Positions 12,580 to 20,650 of a stretch of DNA of 21,447 nucleotides are shown here, piece by piece; positions within the stretch are counted from its first letter, which is position 1, and the number at the start of each line of letters is the position of its first letter. The DNA comes from Acanthaster planci (lineage: Eukaryota > Echinodermata > Asteroidea > Valvatida > Acanthasteridae): the NCBI RefSeq assembly GCF_001949145.1, contig NW_019091598.1, positions 496,841 through 518,287 of the forward strand, written 5' to 3'. Under the pieces are notes generated by a model, which did no database searches, was not told the origin of the DNA, and saw only the letters and a program-made list of their open reading frames with translations. The translations under genes and the position numbers were made by a program.

Positions 12580-12776
12580 TGATCTGTCAGCGAGTAGTAT
12601 CGTGAACAAAAATGACAATGTACATGTATGTAACAGCCCGATACCGCTAGCGCACGGCGTCGCTTGCTCTACAACTGGAGCTGTTGGGCTGGTACTACAC
12701 CACAATTTACCTGAAGGTGTAATGTAATTGTTATTGTAAACTACAATGCATATTGGGTACCAGGGAGATAAGCAAG
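12580..12776 (+). promoter_or_regulatory. Putative TATA-less promoter and 5' UTR of the PQ-loop gene
   Basis: This stretch precedes the start codon and is richer in CpG than its surroundings, notably GATACCGCTAGCGCACGGCG at about 12640-12660. I see no TATA box at a sensible distance. A CTACAATGCATATTGGG segment just upstream partly resembles the ACTACAATTCCC (ZNF143-type) box, but it lacks the CCC and is not convincing. The exact transcription start cannot be placed. An ATG at 12746 would open an out-of-frame reading frame overlapping the main start if the transcript begins upstream of it. Confidence 0.4.
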
Positions 12777-12784
12777 ATGGCGGC
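12774..12784 (+). promoter_or_regulatory. YY1-type motif containing the start codon
   Basis: AAGATGGCGGC is a perfect match to the AANATGGCGGC consensus known for YY1. In animal genes this site often sits just downstream of the transcription start with the initiator ATG inside it. Here the ATG of the PQ-loop gene is exactly the ATG of the motif. If the usual geometry holds, transcription starts a short way upstream, around 12745-12775. Function is inferred from motif and position only. Confidence 0.65.
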
Positions 12785-12952
12785 GTCCACAGACGTGACA
12801 GAAGGTGGCCTGCCGGCGTCTGCGTTGCTTATAATAAACCTTTTTTGCGTTATTCCCTGTGTGGTTCTCAAGATTCCACAACTTTTGTCTCTCTACAAAT
12901 CAAAATCTGCGAGGGGAGTCAGTTTGTCGAGTTTCATTCTTGAGTTGATTAG
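12777..12952 (+). CDS. SLC66A3: PQ-loop transporter, coding exon 1 (SLC66A3-like)
   Basis: First coding exon of a multi-pass membrane protein of the PQ-loop/SLC66 family. It encodes residues 1-58 plus two bases of codon 59. Residues 1-13 are a short polar leader, about 15-33 form a hydrophobic helix, and the helix ends in the family signature LKIPQ, with the PQ pair at residues 34-35. The loop SKSARGVSLSSFILEL (residues 42-57) follows and matches the SARGLSLPSLLLEL loop of vertebrate SLC66A3 as I remember it. MPDU1 has SAEGLSL at this place, so the Arg favours SLC66A3, as does the short N-terminus. The ATG has an ideal context (A at -3, G at +4), and the upstream in-frame codons contain no better ATG. 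The exon ends AG|GTAAAT, a good donor in phase 2. SLC66 members move small solutes such as amino acids across organelle membranes. The substrate of SLC66A3 is not well established, so only a transporter role can be proposed. Confidence 0.85.
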
Positions 12953-13671
12953 GTAAATATTCCGTAGGCCTACACAAAAAGGCTGCATTGTTTTAGAGAG
13001 TGTTTTCCCCTTTAAAGTCAGCACATGTACATTCCAGACCCCCTAGTGAGTGCCAGCACATGGGTTGTGCAATCCTCTTGACCCTTTGACCATTTGTAGC
13101 AGACCGGCAGCATTCAGGCAACACCACATTTTTACCATCTCTGTGTCTTACTTGCAAGACTCTGCTCAGGCCTGTAGCTGTGTCTGCTTTGGACTCGGTT
13201 TTGGCTTAGGCCTATGCCCTAATCGTTACTTTTAGAGTAATTCGCTAGCTAGCACTGTTGTTTTTTTAATATATAGGATTTCTTTCAAATTCTTTTTGTT
13301 AAAAAGTTCTGTTGACTTGATTGATTTGTTGACATTGCTGAAAATTCTAATTTGGGCTTTTAATTTTTTTGTACTTGGGCTAAATGGGCAACTGAATTAT
13401 ATATATCCCTCCGCTAATCTTTGGACACCTCAATCAATTCCTTTCCTGGCAGTTCTTTAAGACTTTTTTAATGTAAATTCGTCCAGCTTCAACTTTGGTC
13501 CAATACAGTTAAGACACAATTTTGCATTTCTTTTGTCCCAGTTGAATTAAAATAAACGATGTGGCTGTTATTACGGCAGCCGTAATGCATCTCCCATTTT
13601 CTATCATTATGGCACTGCAACTGCGCAAGCGCGATATGCAAAAACTAGAGATCTGTTTAATTGGGACTGTA

Positions 13672-13795
13672 GGCCAGTTTGTTTCATGCGGATCCGTCGT
13701 TGGTTCACTGACACCAAAACCTGCCTAATGGATGGAGCAAACCAGCGATGGGATCACTGATCGAGATCCAGATAAACATGTGAAACAAACTGGCC
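13672..13795. mobile_element. 124-bp MITE with 15-bp perfect TIRs and 5-bp TSD
   Basis: The element starts GGCCAGTTTGTTTCA and ends TGAAACAAACTGGCC, a perfect 15-bp terminal inverted repeat. It is flanked on both sides by CTGTA (13667-13671 and 13796-13800), an exact 5-bp target-site duplication. It has no coding capacity and must have been moved by a transposase supplied elsewhere. A second, older copy in the same orientation lies at 690-831. The two share the interior segments GACACCAAA, CCTGCCT and GAGCAAACCAGC in the same order. The superfamily is not clear: 5-bp duplications are unusual for hAT (8), Harbinger (3) or mariner (2). Confidence 0.85.
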
Positions 13796-14107
13796 CTGTA
13801 GAGTGGGGGACCCTTTTTCTATAATAGAACTTAGAAGAGAGACCGATATTTTAATTTCTGGATTCACCTTGGTTGATGGCTGTGACATCATGCTTAGTAA
13901 CTATAGGCTTGATGTTATGAAAAGAGGGTAAGGTTTTTAGTTTTGAAGGAAATTACAAGGGGAAACTGTTTTAACATAGGACAACACATTGCGGATTCAA
14001 ATTTGCATGGCTGGTTTATCTTATCAGTAAGAAAGTCACATTTTCTCACAATGTACAATTTAAAATTACCAAAAAACAGAGTCAGCACAATAAAGAGAGC
14101 ATTGCCC

Positions 14108-14130
14108 TGGTTTTTTTTTGGGGGGGGGGG
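14108..14130. repeat. T-run then G-run (about T9 G10)
   Basis: A homopurine/homopyrimidine switch of about nine T followed by about ten G, with a near-complementary C-run (CCCCCCCC then TAAAAA) about 290 bp downstream near 14420. The pair could be diverged inverted ends of an element or simply two slippage tracts. Homopolymer length may also be affected by sequencing error. Confidence 0.6.
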
Positions 14131-14939
14131 CTGATCAGTTTACAAGATTAAAATGGCATACTAGGGGGTCCCCAAATATACAACACCCAATTTGATTTCA
14201 TTTATTATTTTGCAGGAATAAAAAGACAGAGTAATCCACACAATATGACAACGTAAACAATGTAAAAACAGATACATACATAAACAGTATAAAACTTATA
14301 CTGTGAGGACGTCAGACTAGAAACAAAATAACTCCTGCAGGATTGTTAAGAAGTTAAATTACTAAGTTTTGGGTAGCTTTCCTGGCGCAATTTCAGTTTA
14401 GCAAAAGAAAAGAAAAATTACCCCCCCCCTAAAAAGAGACCTTTTAACACAGAAAATACTCAAAACAGGGAAGTTTGGGATGATTTCATAACACTGTTGG
14501 TTTTTGAATGCAGGCCAGTTACATCAAGTCAATGCTGATGGGGTAGTCTAGAAGTACAGTACATGTATGTTGCTTATTCAAACCCTAATATGTCAGTGGA
14601 CATACAGTGTACATGTATCGTGTCACACTTCAGTAACCAGGCAGCATCTGGTTCCTTACCAATAAGAGTTTGCAATGCGTTGACCAATCACAAGGCGCAA
14701 AATCTGTCGACCCAATGCGTGTTAGGAAACTATTGGAGGCGCACTATTGTGAAACGCCCTTGTTGGGGGAAAGGGATTAGCATACTGGGCCTGGTGCCTG
14801 AACCTTCTGTTATTGGATGTGACACCTTAATATTTATACCAACAGTCTAATTGCTAATTAACCTAATATGGCAATGCTCTCATCCCTACAAGATTCCCTT
14901 TTTTTAGCTACCGGTAATGTTAACAATGCTGCTTGTATG

Positions 14940-15640
14940 TTGGCCAATCAGTGGAAATATGTGGATGACCTCACCTTACTTAAAGTGGTCCCTAGAACTG
15001 AGCAGTCAAATAGGCAAAACTTTGTGCATTCAGTTGTTGAATGGTGAGAGACTAACGATATGAAACCCAGTCCTCAAAAATTTACGTTTTTACATAACTT
15101 ACATGTACTGCCTCAGCCAAACATAACGATTAATGAAACTCAACTCCAGCTCCTTACATCAACAAAATTACCTGGAATCATAATCCAAAATGATTTAAAA
15201 CGGGATCAACGAGTACAATGCCTTGTTACCAATGCATCCAGATGTGTTGACGACCTTATCATAATATACAGTACAAAAGGTATATTCTTTCAACTTTTGA
15301 GTATGGAGCAGTTATCTGGTCTTCTGACACATCAAAAAATCAGTCTCAACATTTGGAAAGAGTGCAGAAACGTGCATTTGCTGCTCTGTGCTGAATTGTT
15401 GCATAAATGTAATATGCAGAAGCTGTCTGTTAGATGAATACAGTTAATCATTAATTTTGCCAAATCATTGTTATCATCTCCTAGACACTGCCGCTTTTGA
15501 CCATCAACTCGGCAAACGCTTTGGAATAGTGCATTCATGAATTCCAATCACTTGGGTGAACCTATTGCAGAACCCAAGGATATCATTAAGTCCAATTATA
15601 TATATGCTGAAACCATTAAACAGTCAACCCCAGAATGACA
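14940..15640 (+). mobile_element. Decayed CR1/L2-like LINE reverse-transcriptase fragment
   Basis: Reading from 14949, the frame gives QWKYVDDLTLLKVV, whose YVDD is the catalytic palm motif of reverse transcriptases. It continues to a TGA at 15045-15047 and then reads NDMKPSPQKFTF, INETQLQLLTSTKLPGIIIQ and NDLK, the thumb region of non-LTR elements of the CR1/L2/jockey type. After about 15270 the frame is lost. A second frame from 15299 reads EYGAVIWSSDTSKNQSQHLERVQKRAF, the usual next block, and stops soon after. The 5' part of the element, including the endonuclease, is absent. It is dead, 5'-truncated and in the same direction as the host gene. Confidence 0.82.
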
Positions 15641-15948
15641 TTTAAATAACCAATTCTCTTAACGGCATAATGCTTTAAAGGTAACTTTTCTATTGTAAAT
15701 CAAACATTTTCAGTCATGTGAGTTCCGTTTGATATTCCTAATGAAATCGCAATGAATAAATGAGTGAAGGACATTAGTGAAAGTCAAAAACAGTTGTTGG
15801 ATGGCACTCTACAACAATAACGAAAACCACTATTAATCACTGACTTCTAGGGCCAAGGCTAGGCAGTGCCAAGCAGTTTAATGACAGAAAATGGTCCGCA
15901 TGTAAATTATTGCACAGTAACTTTTCAAGCTTTGTTTTGCCTCTGCAG

Positions 15949-16031
15949 CTACACGATTTTTGCCGTCTACATGTTTGTGAATTCTCAACCCATCATGCAG
16001 TATGTGGAGTTTTTATTTCTCATTGTACAAG
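15949..16031 (+). CDS. SLC66A3: PQ-loop transporter, coding exon 2
   Basis: This 83-nt internal exon is preceded by a strong polypyrimidine tract and CTCTGCAG acceptor and followed by CAAG|GTAAGC, a near-consensus donor. Joined in phase to exon 1 it gives Ser59 and then residues 60-86, YTIFAVYMFV...YVEFLFLIVQ, most of the second helix, a short loop and the start of the third helix. Counting from the shared ELx that closes exon 1 to the final Gln, the spacing is 31 residues in this protein, in human SLC66A3 and in human MPDU1 (both recalled). The invariant Pro, Glu and Gln fall at the same positions. Gapless agreement together with a phase-compatible junction is the main reason for accepting both exons. 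Read alone, the segment also lies in a longer open frame running from about 15866, but the splice signals and homology limit it to these bases. Confidence 0.87.
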
Positions 16032-17352
16032 GTAAGCACGTTCAGTTTCAGACTGAATGGAGACAAAATTAAAGATTAATAAGAGTGCAACATGTAATAT
16101 ACCGGCACTTGGTAATTCCACTCAAAAAGTGAAAATTGGTTGTGTGTTTAGCGACCTCATTGTCAGGTTGGGGACCAAACCACAATCTAGCAAAGTCCCT
16201 AGTTTCTGTTCACGTTGTTTGTTCAAGCGGTAATGACATCATTTTTTATCAGGTTATGTGATAATGATGTAATTTTTCCACACGATTTTGGGAAAATAAC
16301 GAGATTTGAAATGCCGGCAGCCAACATGGCCGCTGTTACCGTTACCGTTGGAGTTTATGGCAAAATTGTTTCCGATCACTATTTTGAAAAATCGCCACAG
16401 TAAACATGAAATGTGCCACAGTGAATTGCTGGAGATTTTTAATAGCAACATATTCATGCATAAAGTAAACTTCGGCCCAGCTTAATTTATCTCATGTAAA
16501 CGTTTTCATCGGCAGAGTTGCCTCACCTGCCTACCAAATTCGACACATCCAGTGCAAGGTTCAACCGAAAAATCTCCTCGATCTGCTTTAAAAGGGAACC
16601 AAATGAAAGGGAAGTTTCATCTAGATCTTGGGTAGCATGTTTCCTGTAAATTTGATCAATCGGAGGAATTGGTTTTGAAGTTGCACAAACGAGCGGCTTT
16701 ATGCATAGTCTGTGGTTGTGGTTTGGTCCCCAACCTGCTTAACAATTGTTCAAATACTGAAACTGGAAATAAAGGTAATAACAGTGCTACCTATCACTTC
16801 TGTCACTTTTTGAAATACTATTTTTTCTGAGGAGTTACAAATAATATTGAGGGCAGTAACATGGTACACAGTGGAATTGTCTTCCTGTTATCTTTGAAAC
16901 GAACCCCAAACTAGGGGAAGATGACTTTATATAAATCACTGTGTAGCATTATATGTATCCATGTATCAGTTTTTAACAGATACATACATACTGTACATTT
17001 ACAATGCATATACACAGCAACTTTAGTAGCAATGACACTCTCTTTAAGTAAAACCCAAGTTAACATACCGTGTATGCGTACAGTACATGTACTGTATGTA
17101 CACATTATTTGTCAGGTCCATGATTTTGACAAGCTCTGAGGATTCTTGATAAACTTGCAAAAGCAATTGCCTATAACTGTGTGATTTTGACTCCCCCCCC
17201 TCCAAAAAAGGGGCATTTTGTTGTTATTATGAAGTGCATTTAGTGGGGATGCAAAGGTCTAGTCATTGGGATATTAGTGTAATTGTACATTTGTTTCCAT
17301 GGGTACTGATGTCAGTCTTGGTAACTGTTATTATATTTTGTTCATATTTCAG
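16032..17352 (+). other. Intron 2 of the PQ-loop gene
   Basis: This phase-1 intron of about 1.3 kb runs from GTAAGC to TATTTCAG. Its first half is largely the 574-bp inverted-repeat element (16164-16737). From 16738 to 17352 I see no coding similarity, only a C-run/G-run hairpin near 17190-17215 and a short TGTACA/ACATGT cluster near 17080-17102. Confidence 0.7.
16164..16737. mobile_element. 574-bp element with 24-bp terminal inverted repeats
   Basis: The left end begins CAGGTTGGGGACCAAACCAC. The right end is its inverted complement (GTGGTTTGGTCCCCAACCTG), and the match extends to 23 of 24 bases (16164-16187 and 16714-16737). Weaker similarity may run further inward. No transposase or other protein can be read inside. 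I could not find a convincing target-site duplication, so the superfamily is open and the exact ends may be off by a few bases. The size and structure fit a non-autonomous DNA transposon. Confidence 0.65.
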
Positions 17353-17425
17353 TATGGGCTGTCATTTTGATGATACTACACTACCTGGATCAAGTTAACT
17401 TTATCCTCCTTCCATACAGTGCATT
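17353..17425 (+). CDS. SLC66A3: PQ-loop transporter, coding exon 3 (weak donor)
   Basis: The exon follows a good acceptor (TTGTTCATATTTCAG). The leading TA completes codon 87 (Val), and residues 88-110 read WAVILMILHYLDQ then VNFILLPYSA. The hydrophobic run ending in HY aligns without gaps to LLLCIFHF of SLC66A3 and CFLVMHY of MPDU1, so this is the rest of helix 3 and the loop after it. The 3' boundary is the uncertain point. Three GT sites occur before the first stop. Only the one after ATT (GTATCC, bases 17426-17431) leaves the phase that exon 4 needs, giving PYSA-L-YFIAV across the junction. Its +4 to +6 bases are poor, so it may be spliced inefficiently. Reading through the site meets a TGA a few codons later. 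Confidence 0.72.
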
Positions 17426-20400
17426 GTATCCTTGACAAACGAAATACTAAGCAGCCAATTATAGACTTTCTAAATGTTACAAGCAATTATTTGGAAGTAC
17501 CCAAATAAGGCCTGTCAATAGAGATACACTGTAATACTTGAGGTGAAGAAAGAACTGGTATATGTGCATGCAACCTGGTAAGATTAGTGTAAACTATGCT
17601 AACTGGTATGAAACCATTGTAAGGAAGCCTGAATTTAATAATGAAATGTGAAACCACTATCATATTTGCTGTATTATAGTAATGATCATCCCCTCTTATG
17701 AAAACTCAGCCCTGAATGGCTGACAGATACATTATAAGTGCACCAACAGACTAGAGGAAAAATACTGACAATTTACATGCGCATGCAGTTGGAAACCAAA
17801 TCAGCTGATACCGTCATTGAAGGCAAAGTCATTGCTTGGTTTTATGCAGTCTTGGCATAAAATTTGTGTCGGGCTATAAGTAATGTAATGCCTGCGACAT
17901 ATTGTTACTGTTGCATTTAGTATCAAATTTAAAGGAACCAGGAAATGAGTTTTTCTTCGAATCACTTTTTGTGTATCCCTGTACTCTTCTTCCATGTATG
18001 AAGACTGTTTGACATCGTATTTGAGTTACGTGAACTGAATGGTGCACTTTTTCAAACATTAAAAATTGATCAAGCATTTCTGGACAAGTGAAGGCACTTT
18101 TTACCTGCCTATTTGCCTAGTACTGTATGTCAGACCCTCCTGAAATCTATCCTTGGGAGATTGAAAAGAACTTAGGAAGATTTCAGCGAATGAAACTGGC
18201 GGTCCAGACAACCTGCCTGCGAAGATCCTAGAAGAATTCGCTTACGAATTCAGTATTCCAGTTTCTAATATCTTAAATTCATCATTTAAGCAGAGTGTTG
18301 TTCCATTCCAATGGACGCTGGCTAATGTTGTTCCGATACCAAAAGTTCAACCACCCACCTTGCAGAAACTCAGACCAATCTCTCTCCTCTGCTTGCAAAG
18401 GTCGCTGAAAGCTTCGTAAGCAAATGGGTTATCTACTCAATTCTAAATTGGACTTCAGACAATTTGGCAATTGAAAAGGTATGTCCACCACTCACTGTAT
18501 TATCGATATCTACAGTGTATCATCATTTAATCTCTGGTGCAAATAGACCAGGTAACATTGGCACATTAATATTAACTATAAAGCATTTGATACAATAGAC
18601 CACATGATGGCCATAAATAAACTTATTGAGCTTGGGGTTTCCCCATTGGTTGTCAAATGGATTGCTGATTTTCTTACAGAACAGGTGTATTTCGGCAGAC
18701 AGGATCCCCCAGAAGCCACCTACAATATTTCTGATGTACACCTGCCTAATGTGACTAGTGTCAAGCTCCTAGGGGTCATCCTTCAGAGTAACCTGAAGTG
18801 GGATGGTCACATTGCTGACATTCTAACTAAGGCTAATCGTAAGCTGTTCATGATTTGTAAACTTAAATGACGGGATTAATTAAGGATGAATTGGTTTGTG
18901 TGTATAAACGCTACCTGCAACCAATTATGGAATATGCTGTTCCTGTTTGGCATCCATCGTTGCTGACAGCACAATCTAATCAAATGGAATCAATCCAAAG
19001 ACGAATTTGTTGCATCATTCTTGGCAATAATTATTGTAATTACGATCAAGCTCTGCATTTACTTGATTTAGAAGCCTTAAAGGAAAGAAGAATACACTTG
19101 TGTAGTAAATTTTCCTTGAAGCCATTCCGTTCTAACAAATTCCCTGAATGGTTTCCCAAATCTAACAGGAGTCATTCAGTGCCCTTCAGTGCCCTCAAAT
19201 TTGACTGCCACCATGGTCCAACAAAAACATTTCAAAATAGCCCCTTACTGTACTTGACAAGATTGAATGAATAATACAGTTGAAAAATGATTCAGGAATT
19301 TTGGAATGGTGCATAACTGATTTGATGAGACGAATATGTACAGGGGCATTAGTGATGACTATTTTTCCTCAGGTGTCTTCGTGTATGCAATGGATATTAA
19401 TGTCATGTGTCTTCATTCATAGTGCATCATCCCAATGCTTTATTATATTATAACTTATATGTATTGTTTATGGTTTTGATGTTTTCATTATTTTATTATT
19501 TATTGTAATATTTTTTTATGATTTTTAATGTATTTTGATGTACTACTTTGCTATTCAACCTTAGGGTTGCAAGTAAGTGGCAGTAAAACAGTAATAAAAA
19601 TAATACTTTTGCTTTGATGTAAATCCAGGAAGACATGGTTCACGTTGCATGTTTTCATGTTCAAATTGCAAATTCCAAATTTGCTACCTGGGAACATTTC
19701 TGTGAAAAAGGTTTTTGCTGACTTATTGCCATATACTTACACAGCTATAAATTGCCAAAGAAAATAAATCTGCCATAGCAGTGGTTAAAAAAATCTACGA
19801 AGTTTCTGTGCACAAATCAGTGCAACACTGAGATTCAGCGCCTTGGATGACATCATAAGTCTGCTCATGAATATGCAAATAGCATTAGTATAAAACCAAA
19901 AAAGCATCAAAATATGGGTTACAATTGCAAAACAAAAAATTAAAATGAGGTTAATTGAAACCCAAGGATGCAATTTCAAGGGTTTTTAATAAAATTTGTA
20001 AATAAACATGTATTTCTATTTCCTGGCTCCTTTAAAGCATTGGGTGAATAATAGGTGTCAAAAGGAAGTATGCACGATAGCCTTAAAGGGCATCTGCAAT
20101 GCAGTCTTTTAAATGCAAACCTTCATAATTGGCGTTTGTGTTTCGCTTAACTTTAGTTTCACCATTTTGAAAGGTATATTTTCTTCCTTTGTGTATTTTA
20201 TGCCAACAAGGTTTCCATATCATCAAGGAAAATGTGATGTCATCTGGATAAAGAACATCAGTGTTGCGTTTGTTTGGGTTCCAAAAAAATGCTGAATTTT
20301 TCTCTTAGATTTTGCTCGGCTACATATTCATTCATTCATAATTCATTGTTGTGTAAATACATAATAAGCAAACAACCCTTTCTCAAAAATGCTTTCAGAG

Positions 20401-20583
20401 AGTAAATTCTTGGTTCACAATTTGAGAAGAAACGTCTGTGTACTAAAACACATCTTCCTGAATGACATCACAGCAACAGCATTCTCAGTTGACCAAGCAT
20501 GGGCAATTTTAATATTTCAAAAAATGTTACTCAATCTTTTTTACAGTCAAATGGAGTATTTCTTTCCTACACATGAATCTCAG
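17426..20583 (+). other. Intron 3 of the PQ-loop gene
   Basis: This phase-2 intron of about 3.2 kb has a weak start (GTATCC) and a good CAG end. It contains the longer LINE remnant (18085-19615). From 17426 to 18085 there is no recognisable gene or repeat. From 19616 to 20583 the sequence is A/T-rich with no supported feature. The open frames there (for example near 19785-19979 minus and 20389-20640 plus) have no recognisable motifs. Confidence 0.6.
18085..19615 (+). mobile_element. CR1/L2-like LINE, 5'-truncated, frameshifted, lacking the YxDD segment
   Basis: Blocks occur in the normal order of a CR1/L2-like reverse transcriptase but in shifting frames. LPAYLPST lies near 18100, then DPPEIYPWEIEKNLGRFQ. 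ETGGPDNLPAKILEEFAYEF starts at 18192, then VVPFQWTLANVVPIPKV and LRPISLL. NYKAFDTIDH (palm motif A) is at 18574-18603, then WIADFLTEQ. The next readable block is ISDVHLPNVTSVKLLGVILQ at about 18727-18786, so the stretch that should carry GVPQGT and YVDD is deleted. A frameshift near 18866 leads to DELVCVYKRYLQPIMEYAVP and a C-terminus ending NSPLLYLTRLNE at a TAA (19272). The A/T-rich 3' region ends with TTAGGGTTGCAAG and AATAAAAATAAT, like CR1/L2-type 3' ends. It cannot be active. Confidence 0.85.
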
Positions 20584-20650
20584 ATATTTTATTGCTGTTT
20601 GGATTGTTGCATCCAGCGTGACTCCGCCATGGTTCATTAGTCTGTTGTTG
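20584..20650 (+). CDS. SLC66A3: PQ-loop transporter, coding exon 4; gene continues beyond window
   Basis: This 67-nt exon lies between an AG acceptor with a pyrimidine-rich lead (TTTCTTTCC...CTCAG) and a consensus donor, TTG|GTGAGT. It adds the last base of codon 111 and residues 112-133, YFIAVWIVASS then VTPPWFISLLL. This is the fourth hydrophobic helix, aligning to PYIAVLVSSWFILAL...W in SLC66A3. The TP pair also resembles LSPLTPLTVV in MPDU1, so family-level assignment is firmer than the exact paralogue. The exon ends in phase 0 at residue 133. Vertebrate SLC66A3 is roughly 200 residues long, so about the last third is missing, including the second PQ loop. I searched the remaining 800 bases for a phase-0 exon encoding such a loop and saw none, so the gene is cut by the window edge and not broken. 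Confidence 0.78.

Larger units (their letters stand above)
12953..15948 (+). other. Intron 1 of the PQ-loop gene
   Basis: This phase-2 intron of about 3.0 kb starts GTAAAT and ends CTCTGCAG. It holds two TAGGCCTA octamers near its start, the 124-bp MITE (13672-13795), a T-run followed by a G-run at about 14110-14130, a C-run near 14420, a loose inverted repeat at 14618-14826 and a decayed LINE fragment (14940-15640). Between about 13802 and 14110 I see nothing else that can be named. The segment at 14190-14345 is A/T-rich and, on the minus strand, ends in AATAAATGAAATCAAA like a LINE 3' tail, but I could not confirm this. Confidence 0.7.

Noticed and set aside
20389-20640. 83-codon plus-strand frame overlapping exon 4
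   Set aside because: It reads exon 4 in the wrong frame (YCCLDCC instead of YFIAVWIV). Splice phase and homology support the other frame.
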